DNA of 64,000 bases, from contig NC_135999.1 in assembly GCF_048128805.1 (NCBI RefSeq), forward strand, positions 13,132,690 through 13,196,689. The letters run 5' to 3'. Source of the DNA: Centroberyx gerrardi (taxonomy: Eukaryota; Chordata; Actinopteri; Beryciformes; Berycidae). Both the position numbers and the translations under genes were made by a program. Shown here in pieces: positions 38,501 through 52,563 of this stretch. The notes beneath the pieces are model-generated. The model was not told the origin of the DNA. It searched no databases and was given only the letters and a program-made list of their open reading frames with translations. The stretch's first letter is position 1. The number at the start of each line of letters is the position of its first letter.

Positions 38501-41500
38501 ATTCAGTTGGGGTTTAAAAATTTTAAGTTTAAGTTTCATCATAGGGCAGCTGGCTTACCAGACATGTGGGCCCAAATGAAAGAGGGCAGAAATACATATT
38601 ACATAACTCAAAGCCGTGCCGTTGAATGCACAAGCTCCTATTTATGAGTGACTCCTGGGAAAGGTTTCACTAGAGACATCACAGGCTCTACTTAATTTAC
38701 TTGTTACACACACTCACGGTATGTCATGTTATCAAACAAAATATGCTGATCATCCAGGCTGGGAGAGATGCAATCTAGGGGTCACTGAGATCCATAAGGC
38801 TCTAGACCACATTGAGCATATGTGTAGGTGTGGTGGCTGTTTAGTTCAGACTCATCAGCAGATGCTTATCGCGTCATGGGAATGATCCTTGGAGCCCATC
38901 AGAGGGGAACACTGTCCTCTGGAGAGGACCATTAAGTACTTTATATTCTACCTTCTGCTAAAACATTAGCTTAAAATCCACTAGGATTTAGCAGTTATAT
39001 AAACCACTGGCATGGTTGCTCTGAAAACCAGTGCTATGTGTGAGAGAGCGGGCGGGAGCAATGAGTTTGAGAGAGCCAGCTTGGGGATGTTCTGTTGCTG
39101 CTTATGGCTTGCACTACACAGCGAGTGGGAGGGACAGCCCTCATTTTCAGTGACATGGTTTCACATTTGGGACCCAGAACAGCTCACAGAGTTCCCAAAC
39201 AAGAAAAGCTCATGAAGCTCCCAAAATTGAGTGGGTCCCGTCAACAACAATGTTTAAGAGTTACTCACAGTTCACTGGGATGTAGTTCAAAGACTGTACT
39301 AGCTATCTGCATCAGTGCAGTGGTGTTTCTTGTTTAGCAAACACTCCTCTAGATCAGATCTAGTGTAGCTGTATTATGGCTAAATAAAACCTGCACTGTA
39401 AATAGGTGCTGTCTCTCATGCTGAGGGTTTTGTTGGCTTTTGTGGTGGAGATGATGTGGGTGTGTTTTAGTGTGTAACATCAGTCAGTGCTCACTAGCCC
39501 TGGCTGTCAGAATCAAAGGCTAAAGGAATAGATCTGCGTAGGGATTCTCTCTAGTCTACGCCTAACAACTGATGCTCGTGTTGTGTGTGTGCTCTTGAGT
39601 GTGAGAATTTACATGTTTACCCTTCAGTGTACTCACCTCATAGCTGACCTGCCACATGACAGGTTAGAATAGACGTCTGTCTAATCCAGTGTAACGTTTG
39701 CCTTTACATTAATGCTTTACCACAAAGTCCCTAAGTCTAAGCACTGACCTATTTATATCCTGTTAGTGACCACAGAAACACCACAGATAGAGCTTCTTAG
39801 CAGTCTAGACAAACATGGTTTGTTTAAGTTAAGTTTATTTTATTTGGCATGGACATCACAGTAGCATTAGAATTGTAACATACATTTATGCACAAGGACC
39901 AGATGCACTGTGTTTAGTGTTTGTAGCGAAACGCTAATTTACAACACCTGTCCACAGGAGGCTTTTTAAATTTAAAAAAAAGTTAAAATAGAAAAAAGAA
40001 AAAAAAAAAAAAGATAAACGGAAGGACATAAAATACACCCACAAATACATACACAAAAATACATACACAAAAATACATACACAAATACACAAAATACAAA
40101 ATACTTTGCTTTCTCAGTGATGATGGCCACTTCAAAACCAACCCAAAGATCCCAGGCATCGATCTCAACTCTGTCAGAATACTATTTGAGACACTCAGCA
40201 CGCCAGCTTTCTCTGGACTTCTGGAGCAGGTAATGGTCAATGGTGTATTTATGAATATATGTGTATAAGGCAATGACACTTTGTCTTTTCTCTGGTATTG
40301 TGCAAGAAACTTCAAAACCCAATATTCCAAGTACCCCAATATACATATTCTCCACCCCTTGTCTAATTTTCTTTATCTGATCTCAGGTGAAAATAGAAAA
40401 AGGTATAAAGTCAAGAATATTCCACTACACATACTGTTCAAGGAATTAGGAAGACGTTGCCACACAATTGAAAAATATACCACTTACTATTCCCATTTAA
40501 GACTAATATAATATTAAACCCCTATTAAATAACCCTAACCCTAACCCCAACACAAGATCATTGGCATCTTGAGAGCCATTTTTATCTAACAATAGCATAG
40601 AAAGTGAGTTTTTTATAAGCCAATATTTCCAAATACTTAAAAATGGTTGTGTCTTGATTTCTGTTTAATGCTGTGGAAACAATAACATAAAGGATTTGTT
40701 ATGACTCGGATGTAGTTTTTGGAGTCAAGGACTCAAAATTATCCCCCGGTTTGGGTTTAGAAGCCTATTTCACCTTGATGAACCAGTTAAAGGATAAACA
40801 TTGGGATTTACTGTGTGTATAGCATTGGCAACTCAATTCATTTTTTCAACATTGACATCTCAGTTAGTAGTTTGTAGCCCATAAAGCAAAGAACGTCTAT
40901 GTCATATGTCAATATTGACCATGCTTTGAAAACACTATCAAGTCATTTCTGCCACAGATCCCTGGCACAGATTGCTGGACTGAGTCATAAGCTCTAGCAT
41001 TAGCTCACTGATGTTATGTTTGGGTTTGGTGCACCTCAACCCAACATGATTTATTATACTCTGTATAGACCAGGCTACATTCCACACCACTAAAGGCCTC
41101 TCCCAAAATTTTGTGACTGATGTTTTTCTCCTGTTGCCTAGTTAGGCAAGGCTGTTTTGGGATTGAAACATTTCTTACCAGTTTCTCTGGTTTACATATG
41201 AATATTTTAGGCAAATTTTAAATAATCTTCTGTGTAATTGCAAAAGTAATTTTTTTGAGCTGCATTATTAAATGTAGACATAAAGTAAAGCTTTCATTCA
41301 GTCATGCATGCCATCCTTCTTTCTGTGTCCAACCCCCTACCTAGGCCACCAAAAGTTTTGAGAGCCTGTTGATCCCCCAGCTGCCGTGCTCCCCTCCTGA
41401 TGTTGAGGCCATGAGGATCTACCTCATCTTGTCCGAGTGCCCCGCCTTGCAGGACCCCAAGAACTACATCAGCCTCACTATCCCCCTGGCCATGGCCATC

Positions 41501-43611
41501 CTACGGCTAGACACCAACCCCGGCAAAGTATTGGGTAGGGCACTGGCATGCACACACAAGACATTTTTAACAGCTATTAATTAACTCATTTGAAATCAGC
41601 TTTGATAGTTTGCTGTGCACCAGGCAGATTTGGAGTAATAAATAATACAAAAACTTCCCACAACATCCCTTCCAATATCCCTCCAGTCAGGGTTGGGTTG
41701 TAACAGAATACTTGTAGAGGTAGAGACAGTGACTGGCAGTTTCTCAACAACTCCGGCATTCATAACAAATTTTCCCTGTGTGGTCTGTATACAGATGCGA
41801 GACGTGCGATAGCTTCATGCATCTCCAAATACGTAAGAGAACTGGATGGGGGTCCAAATGTGGCCCTGTTGGCCACATGTGTAACCCTTCCGCTGGTCTT
41901 TGGGAACTAGGGGCTGGCGCCGGGAGTTGGGCTGGGCGGGGAGACTGGGAGCCTCGGTCTGCTCTCTACCTCATTAAATTGGTATCTCCACTGCCCCTAT
42001 GATTGATTTCTCCCTGTATGCTTGCTGAATGTCAGTGCAAAATGGTGAGTCTAGAAAGAAGCCTTTGCTCTTTGATTCTGAGGGACTGACACCATAACCT
42101 GACGTCTACTGTTGATATTGTAGATAAGTGAAAATTATTCTGCTGTCAAACTCCACTGTAGCTTGTCTGGAAATATCTTGACGTCATGTCGTCTACACTT
42201 GGCCAGTTATCCACAGGAGGAAGAAAAATACACCACCAAACAATAAAATGAGTCCAGAAATGCAAGATACCTTGCCAGATTCTGTTTTTAAACCGTGTTG
42301 AAGTGATTTAGTGTGGATTTTTCCTTTAATGCTTAGCCAGTCAGTGGTTGTTTGCCAGACAAATGCACCATGTCTCACACTTTCATCGAGCTCTGACGTA
42401 GATGTGCTGGAATATATCAAAATGGGGTCATTACAGTTTCCTCTAAATTGTGCTTAACACACACACACAGATACACGCACACACACAATCACACATAGAA
42501 GCAAGGGCATGCAGAGTCTCTTATACACACAGCAGTGTAAATATGCAAAGAGATTAATGCTTGTGATACTTCACCATCTGACTGACAGACATACAGTACA
42601 TGCACAAAAATATACACAGATCATACAGTGTGTGGACACTGACCCACATGCATCCACGTGTGCAGGTCCATGTGCAGAAACACATGCTTCACGAACAGAT
42701 GCTACTGTGCACGCACACAAACATGTGTAGACCTAGAGGCATTAGAACAATGTAATTATGACTAAGCACAAACAAATACTGACTATACAGATAAAGGAAG
42801 AAAAAACTCTTGCAGCCAACTCTACTGCAACTTCTGACACAACCAATTGTAATAATATATTCTCATCTTTTGTTTAAGTGAACTGTACTGCATACATAGT
42901 TGAACTGAATAGTATAATCAATCTTTTGCTTGGGAATTATAATTTGCCTGCTTCTGTTTCCCCGCAGATAACTGGTGGTGTTTGGTGGACGGCGGTGTGT
43001 TCTCCAGATTAGTAGACATGTACAAGAGCATTGTTGTGTTTCTACTAACGGGAGGCAAGACCCTGCTCATACCCGTGTTCCATGAGAGCTATATTAGCGC
43101 CACGCTAAGGCTGCTGGAGAAACTCCACAAGGTATCAAGCAAGGTTACTTGCTGCTCCTGTAAACACGACATCAATTCTGCATTGTTCCTCAGTACAGTG
43201 TGAGGAAATGTGTTTTTTCCTGGCAACGTGGTCCTTTGTAGTTGTTAAGGTGATCTGTAGTCTATTGTGTACCATGCCAGTTCCTGGAGTTGAAGCAGCT
43301 GTTTATCCCATGTTCCCAGGTTAACCTAAAGGCCCAGCATGTGGAGTACAACCGCTTTTATATCCCTGACATCACCAGCCTGGTGGACATCCAGGAAGAC
43401 TACCTCAAGTGGTTTCTGAGTAAAGCTGAGATTGTGAGTACTGCACTTTTCTTACTAGTTTACACTTTTTATGATGTTTGTTCTTTACCTGACACCCTCT
43501 TATTCTATGTTTATGTGTATGTTTATTAGGATCCCGATTAGCTGGGCTTTTATGCAACATTTAATGACATTATTACGATATATTCATTACATGACATAAG
43601 TAACGTTTATG

Positions 43612-43677
<66 letters not shown>

Positions 43678-46408
43678 CTCCTCATTTGGGATTGGGCTGT
43701 ATTGCTCTTTGCTCATGCTTCAGCCTCTGCAGAGCCACAGTGTGAAATTTCATTCTTGTCTGCTTGTGCGGGATGGGTGTGTTGCTGTTTGTTAGGCCTT
43801 TCTATCCAATGGGCTTCTGAGTTCACAGATAAGCCCCTATCATTTGGCCTCTTGGACACTGGAGGGAAATCATTTTGACATTCTGTTCAGTATTTTTCTA
43901 AGAAGAGATCATAGTGTCTTTAGCCTTGGCTATCCTTTCCCCCTGACCTTTTCCGTACTGGCTAATGTCTCAGTCAACTGGGAGACTTAGACTAACATGC
44001 CACAAGTCACAAGTGTCAATCTTATGACTCGTGCTGCCCTTAGCTTTTTTCTACCTGCAAATCATGTCAAATACCAGAGTTCATCTGTTTTTTGCTTTCT
44101 CTCTCATTTTGTTTTTCAGAAAATGCGAACTCCACCTGCTCAGGTATTGGTCTTCAAGATTGAACCTATCATCAAAAATCATATCATTTATATGACCCTT
44201 ATATAATCTTATAAATGTAGTAAATGTATTTTCAGCCATCTCTTTTTTCCCTGCAGAGCTCAGTGACCCTATGTGCCTACCCGTTCATACTGAACGCTCA
44301 AGCCAAGACTACCATGCTGCAAACAGATGCTGAACTGCAGATGCAGGTAGCTGCTGCTTATGTGAAAATTGTTTTATTGTAGTTTCATACAATGAGATTA
44401 ACATGGTGTATGCGAAAACCAACTTCATTGATAAAATGGTGTGGGTCTTTATTTTATTTCATTGGTTAAAAATTGGAGCTGTTGGGAATTTGGTTTAATT
44501 TAACTGTGCTCAGTGAATTTGGATTTTTGTTTCTATGAATTTGAATAAGCACCTCACATCCTCTCTTTCTCTTTTCTCTACCTGTGACCATTACCAAGAT
44601 GGCAGTAAGCGGTGCAAACCTGCACAATGTCTTTATGCTGCTCACACTGGAACCCCTCCTGGCTAGGAACCCTTTCCTGGTGCTCCATGTGCGCAGGGAC
44701 CACTTAGTAAGTGACGCACTGCGTGAGCTCACCATCTACTCTGATGTGGACCTCAAGAAACCACTCAAGGTGAGAGCTAAGCCTGAGCTTTTTCTCCCCA
44801 GAAAGGTCACCATGGTTCACTACATTGTCATTTTGATCACAGAAACCTTTCTTTTCACCCCTTCCTATGTCCAATAATTAGGGATGGGACGATATGTTTA
44901 GCTCGCGATATGTGATATGGGGGTTCATGATTCAATAGGACCACGATTTGACGTAATAAATAAAAGTTCAATGACAACAAAGTGACTGTGCAGAATTATG
45001 TTTATTTCTGAGCCATAAATCTTTCTAGCACTGGCTTGCTAGAATGTAAACAACAATTTCAAAATGTCATTACAAAGTGCAAATAATATAATTTGGATGG
45101 AGAGCTTGTGAAATTGTGATGGGAAAGCCATCTCATTTGTGATTGCTACAGCAGAATAAAATAGCTAATATCGTGATTCATTTTTCTGCCTCACAAATTT
45201 CGATATATCTTCTCATCCCTACCAATAACCTCTGTATTTTTTTAATCTCCTTCTATCTCCATTCTTTATGCCTTTATTCCATCCTCCCATCTCTCCCTCC
45301 AGGTGATCTTTGATGGGGAGGAGGCGGTAGATGCAGGTGGCGTAACGAAAGAGTTCTTCCTCCTGCTGTTGAAGGAGCTGATGGATCCTGTATATGGCAT
45401 GTTCACTCATTACACCGAGTCCAACCTGCTTTGGTTCTCAGACAAAGTAAGTTACACCACAACACTGTGGCCACAAACTGATGAAGTGAAACGATTCTAA
45501 ATATGCTCTCTCACTTGAAAAATAAATAATGAATAATAATAATAAAAAAATGAATGAGGAAACACATGGGCCATGTATTGTTGTTTTAAAGAATAGCGCC
45601 AGTACAAGAATATGAGTTAGTTGAGAGTGGAGATGATTATTTTTGTTACACTGTCTTGGTTATGCCTTTGCAAATGCCAAGGTAAGTCTGGCTATTGAAT
45701 TCCTCCTACACTTGTTGTGGATGAGAGGCAGCGGCGACCCCCACTGTGCCAGAAGAGGACATTTGGATTCATCAATGCCATGAAATGCAGAGTGAGAGAT
45801 AACGCACCTGCAAGGTTTTAAAAAAGCTCAAAATGGATTACCCTTTGTTACTTAAAAGGCAGAGTTTTTAGTCAATATTTCAATAACTCAAAGGACCTTT
45901 TGGTTGGACACATTTTAGTGTACAGGTTTTTTGTGTTTGGTAGCAGTAAGCTTATAATGGATATCCAGAATGTGTGCAGTGGTGCTCTGGCTGTTACGGC
46001 TGTTATTTGACCTAGTTCGGTGTTTTCCAGGAAGAACTGCTGTTTCTGGGATTATTCATAGCAAGATGTCATTGGGGACATTCAGGTTTACAAAACAGTA
46101 ACCGCTACAATGGGAAGTGTCCCTGAACGGTGGGACATTGAGAGTTACTTGAGAGAAACAATAGCGATACAACAATAAAATACAGTAGAATTATCATGGG
46201 CCTTTTTTTTTTGATGAGACTATTTTGTCTGCCAAGGCAAGGGCTATTTTTTTTTTTTTTTCGCTCACTGTGTATTCATTTGTAAACTTGTCTTTGCTCT
46301 TTGCATAGAAGCATGAGCTGCAATGAAAAAAAAATACAGGAGAACCTTGTTTATCCAAACTTCTTGGGAATGGAGTTTGCTTAGGACAAAGAAATGTTTG
46401 GAACACAC

Positions 46409-46482
<74 letters not shown>

Positions 46483-49400
46483 AATTCAAAATGCATTTGT
46501 AAAATGTATTTGTATTAACAACAATATTCTAACAATAGCACACATTAAATGGAATTATTTTCCCATGCTCACTACGCTTGATCGATTTAGACGCCTGAGC
46601 TTTGGATTAAAGGTTCTACTGAAGTGCTTCAATTACCCTGCTGTTGACCTTTGTTGAAGAACATAATGTAACTGAAAAATAATATCTCAATTACCATGAA
46701 GCTCTAATAGGCTAAGGATAGAAATGCATGTTAAGTACTTTTCCATCGTTGAACCAAACTGGTGGGAATTTGTCTGCCTCATACGTCATCAGTACTGATG
46801 TTTTTAAGCTTGTTGGATGTCATCAGTTATGTCCAGCCAGCCTCCAGCATGCCACTTAGGAGTCTGTTAGATGAAGGAGGAGGAGAGAAATGAGCCACAT
46901 CACAGAGAATGGGAAGTGGATCAAGAATACGTCATCACTGTGCAACCTTCAATATTAGCAGCTTAGTTCATTGAAGTATTTTCCCCTGTGTAATCTGAAA
47001 GTCTGTGGTGATCTGAAAGATGATTTTGGAATAATTTCCCTGTGTGCATCTCCAGTGTTTTGTAGAGCACAACTGGTTCCACCTGATCGGGATCATCTGT
47101 GGGCTGGCCATCTACAACTCAACGGTGGTGGACCTCCATTTCCCACTGATACTCTATAAGAAGCTGCTAGATGTAGCACCCACGCTGGAGGACCTTAAGG
47201 AGCTCTCGCCCACCGAGGGCAGGTAACATATAGCGCACTGACCTCTATGGGAGAAGGACTGCAATAGACTGTGGTGTCAGGCCATTTTGGCAAGGTGAAA
47301 TGACCCGTCCTGCTCCTGCCCTGTTGGGACTCACACAAATAGTTTGTTTTTCTACAGATATTGCACCTCCTGCAAGCAATTAGTCTTGATTCCCCTTTAA
47401 TTGGGTCCAGGTTACATAGTGGTGTACAAAACTGGCAACTTGTTGTGCATTCATGTGCTATCGGATATACAAATTTCCTAGCTGGAAATTTCACATGAAA
47501 GCCCTCCAAAGTCCAATGATTAAGTCGGAAACTCTTTCGCCTTCTCAACAAGGTGAAAAAAGTTTTGTGTCGGTCAACAAGATACATGCACCTTTACTGC
47601 ATCATTTTTTTGAATGAAGTTCATCAAATTAGCTTTTCTGACGAAATAGCACATAAATGCCACACTGTTTAGCAGCCGACTTGAAAGTCCCGGATGTCAG
47701 ATCTTCCCACCAGCATATGAACACACAGTCGTACTGGATTTTGTTTAGCTTTTGCCCTTTTAAAGAGCAAGCCTCAGGAGAAATTCTTCCTACCTCTGTC
47801 AGTCTGTGAGTGCAATCAATACTGTATATTTGTCAGACACCTTTATGGAGGACAGCTGAGCAACTGTCCCAGATCCTGTTGAGATCAAATAGACATGAAG
47901 TTGCTCTGCAAGTATGTCCAAAAGTGACATCATGTTTGGCATGGGCTAAACAGTATGTCACTCGCTTACATAACCAGTGGGTTTTTTTATGTAACGCTGA
48001 AACTGACTGCCACTGGGAAATGTCTCTTCATTGAATTTGGTGCAGGAAGGGTTAGTATTTAGCTTAGTGTCTAATTCTCTCCAGATGGCTGGAGGGGAAG
48101 TGCTGGATCTATTGATTTTGAGATTAGTTCTCTGAAAGCTACAAGTTGGGCAGCACAGCCACAACCTGTAGAGTGTTGTTAGTAGAAACAGCACATCCTC
48201 TCCAAGGAGATGATCCATAAAACCATTCTAGATGCTAAGTGTTTATTTTGACTGTCTTTAAAGAGCACTCCAGTCCCCTCACACTGAAAACATAGAGATA
48301 TGACTTCTATTAGATGGTTGTACTGTAAAATTATGTAGCCTTAACTTGTGAAAGAGATTGTTGGAGATTTAATTTCATTTGTTTTGTCCCTTCAGTATTC
48401 TTGTGAACTACTGGCCAATTACTCCAGTCTCTAGCTGAAATACAGTAGTCTACACTAAAGTATTTACAGTATAATAATTGCAAATTGTAAGACAATTATA
48501 CTCATGGTGTTCCATCCCATTCCACTCATTAGCTGTTCTTGTGACATCACACTTGTACTCCACACAAGTTTCTTTTCACCCTCCACTATCCTTAGCCTTG
48601 CTTCCCATGCTTCCTTGTGTTGGTGGTAAATACCTCGCAAGAGCTTAGCAGCCAACATAACACAGCCCTCTCTCTCCGAATCATTTTCTATTATTACCTC
48701 TCAACAACTCCCGTTTCCTCTTAACAACTAATGCGACAGACCTATTTCAGGGTTCCCCATCTATTTGATCCATGTTGCTATAGCACAGGCACAGCTGTTT
48801 GACTACCGAAGTCAGTGGTTCCAACTCTGGTCCTCAGGACCCAGAGTGCTGCTGGTTTTCATTCTAACCATCTAATAGAGACTGTTTTAGACCTGGGACG
48901 GCAGGTGAATGCCAATAACTACCTGATAGGATAGAAAACCTGCAGTACACTAGCTCTCAAAGACCAGGTTTGAGAACCACTGACCTAAGTGCTAAAATGC
49001 ACCATTAGAGATGTAGCTGTAGTGCAGATGATCCTAAAATGCAGAGGGCATTATCCCAGCTATCAAGAAAGACCTCAGCTCTGCATGTTGCCGGCAGTGG
49101 GGGAGCAACGTGTCAGAGATGAAATGAGCTCATGAGTCTCTTACCTCAAATGCTTTCTATGTGAGAGGAATTTTGATGAGGATGATTCTGGCTTTTTTTC
49201 TCTCTGTCACCTTCCCCTTATGTTTCTCTTCTTGCTGTCAGGATCATGTATTAAAAACTGAGTATCTCCCCTCCTTCTTGACATACCGTACATTCCCTCC
49301 ATTCCTCTGTCTGCAGGAGTCTACAACAGCTTCTAGACTATGACGGGGATGATGTGGAGGAGACATTTTGTCTCAACTTTGCTGTAAGTGTAACTTTTCA

Positions 49401-52400
49401 CCATCTGATTTATCAACTTAACCAGAACTAACATTTTTTGAATTCTAAACACACACCCTACACAGCCCAACTTCTACACTGTACCCCTGCAATGCCTCTG
49501 GACAAAAACACAGATGTAAAGCTCAGATTTCAGACATGGAACTTGATGTCGTGTTTAATGAGCTAAATGTACTGTGTGTTCATCTCAGATCACCAGGGAG
49601 AACTACGGGCTGACAGAAGTCAAGGAGCTGATCCCTGGAGGAGAGAGCATCACTGTGGACAAAAACAACAGGTGAGGCACCTTGCCTCAGAATTACATGA
49701 CTCCCATTGTGTAACAGAATTGATCTATTCTTGCTATTACTGTTTACTGATTACTGTATTACTGATATAAAATCTGGTCTTTGGGCTTCAGTACTGAAGT
49801 CATTATCGAACAGTATTAATATGTCCCAACTTACACCAATTTGTAAGGATGAACTCATAATTCTGTACTTCCTATTCTATCAAAACTTAATTTCAAGTGC
49901 AATTTGATACAAAGAAAGAAATGATGCAAAATGAACGTAGATGAGCCAAGGTTGCAATAAACAGAGATAAACTCAGTAGATGAACAAAAGAGACAAACAA
50001 ATATGCCACCCTTCCTGGTCCTATCCAGATGAGAGAGCATCAAATATTCAAATACTCATAGATTTAGGCTGTAATTTCAGTAGATTAGAACTTTGTAAGA
50101 ATAAATTCATTAGCAGGCTTCCCACATGATGCCCCATTTCATAAAATCAGTACACTGTGTTCTAGGCATATTGCAATTACAGACTGCAGGCACATGTGCT
50201 ACAAATAAATTATGCTCCACTATCTGTTCTCTCTGAAAGACAAACAGATGCCAAACTGTATTTTTTTTCCAAGTCTGGAACTGAGATTATCGTGTACTCA
50301 TACATCCGGCCATTTGTGTCCCATTTTTCAACTGAAGGTCATGCTCTGTACTGAAAATTTTAAAAAAAAATCAATATTTTTCAACTTGTCTCACTCAGTC
50401 CGTTACGCTCCGCCTTCTCTACCCCATATTTTAAGCTGCCGTTCTGGCACTGGCATTGATTAGAGCTCAATGTGGAGGAGTCCACAGTGAGCGTGATACA
50501 CAGGTGTGGAGTGGGTGGGGAATGTGTCTGGGTGCTGGTGTTGGAACAGATGGCGCTGTCGCTAGAACGACAGTGACCCGAGTTGTCCCCGCAAAATCCC
50601 CCTAACGCTCAGACATAAAACATGAACCGTGAACTCGTCAGGACAGACAGCAGAGAGTCTCTGTTGCTGTTTGCGGGGGACAGAAAAGTGTGAGACGGCA
50701 CAACATGGAAGTCACCTTTTTCAGACTCCAAACAGAGGGGGAGTTGTTTATTTAGACTGGTGGTTAGTTTGCCACACAGATGCTATCACATGCTTCCTGC
50801 CTCCACGTCGGTCTCAGTCTGTGTCAGACTGAATGTTTATGGTTCCAGGGCCAACCATGCCAAAGCTGTGGGTGTGATCAGTGTTGTTGGAAAGCTTTGT
50901 TTCTCAGGGTGTGGTGTGTGTGTATACGCATGCGTGTGTGAGTGTGTATGTGCATATGTTTGTGTAGGTGTGCTTATTATTGTGTCCAAGTGCAGCTCTT
51001 GTATGCATGCTGGTTTGTCATAGTGGGCTAAAGAGCACCTTTTCTGCTCCCGACAGCTCGTTTGACACTGACAAGTTGACAAGCTGGCTGCTGTTGCTTT
51101 TTGCTCTTTGAGTTCTCACAGCCTCTCCCTACAGATGTCATACTGCCACCTTATCCCTTCACAAGGTTACATTCCCTTAAACAGCCACAGATTATACATC
51201 TTACACTTAATATACTTAAGTGTGTGAGGTGTGTTTAAATTACTGTCTAAGGGTACATGTGATTAGTGTGAGTGTCACTGCTCTTTCAAGTAATTAAAAT
51301 GTGCTGTGTAGAAGTGATTTAAGTACATTTAGTGTGTTTCGGTGTCAATTACCAAAAATTGGACCTGCCCTCTAGGGTGGTTTATTAAAGGATAATTCTG
51401 GTTATTTCAATCTGGGCCTTATTTTCCTAGTTTTTTGCCATCTTGACAATTGATTGTGTTCAAAATTTCGGCACTTACTTCGCTGTAGAGCTTTATGTAC
51501 CTCCAGTTCGGCGGTAGCGCTGCTCTCCAATACACACCAGGAGGGCCAAAGCAAGCTCCAGCTGCCAGTTGAACCCAATAATCGATTAAAATGCGTCCTT
51601 GAAAATCTGGATTTGGAATCCTTTGTCAAAGATTTCAATTCCCAGTAACTACAAACTGTAGATTGAGTCTAATATCTGTGGTGTTAATAAGGAGGGTTTA
51701 TTGTTATGTGTTTTATTTGGATGTGGGTGAAGAAAGGCGACGAGCCTCATTCTGTCAGGACAGTAGAGCAAAACTTGAAAACACAGAGTCTCTGCTGTGT
51801 GCTCAACATGCTGCTCTACTCACACCTCTGTTCTCTACCACAAACCCCTGGAGAGGGCAGAATTTGGCAATTTGTCTTTGATTTTTTGCATTGTCAGTAG
51901 GTAATACAACCACTCTAAATAATACCCTTCAAAACTTTAGTTGTTCTATCGATTTTTAGGAGTGGCCTTCCTTTTATGGTAAAAAGAAAATCTGAACCTT
52001 GCCTTTCATTGGATCAATTCCCTGTGACAAAAAGATGGGCCTGATGAAAAAAGAAAATCTATCCTTTCCATTGATTGGGAAAAATATTTTTTACTTACCA
52101 AGCAAATATTTTCATTTTCAGTTCTTGCATTTTATAACAGAAATGTATGGAAAAAGTTAAATTGATGGTAGCTCTTCCTCAGATGTTCGTCTTCTTCAAA
52201 TATCAAGCTAACATTAACAACTATCTCATCTACCTAAGAAAACTTTACTGAAACATTAGTGGAAACAAATTCAGTTTAGGGTAAATGAATAAGATGAAAG
52301 ATGAAACTCTCAGCTCGACAAAAATCAACAATTTAATTGAACATTAATGGCTTTAAACTACTGTGACATCACCCAGGTTGCTCCCATCGGTAACATTAAC

Positions 52401-52454
52401 ATGCAACACACAATTGTGATCACCAAGGTAGTCATGCATTGAGCCAACCTCATA

Positions 52455-52515
<61 letters not shown>

Positions 52516-52521
52516 CAATCT

Positions 52522-52563
<42 letters not shown>

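Noticed and set aside
46194-46657. Cys-Val / His-Thr repeat frames
   Set aside because: Products of the (CA)n repeat. The same applies to frames at 43609-43878 and 52353-52633.
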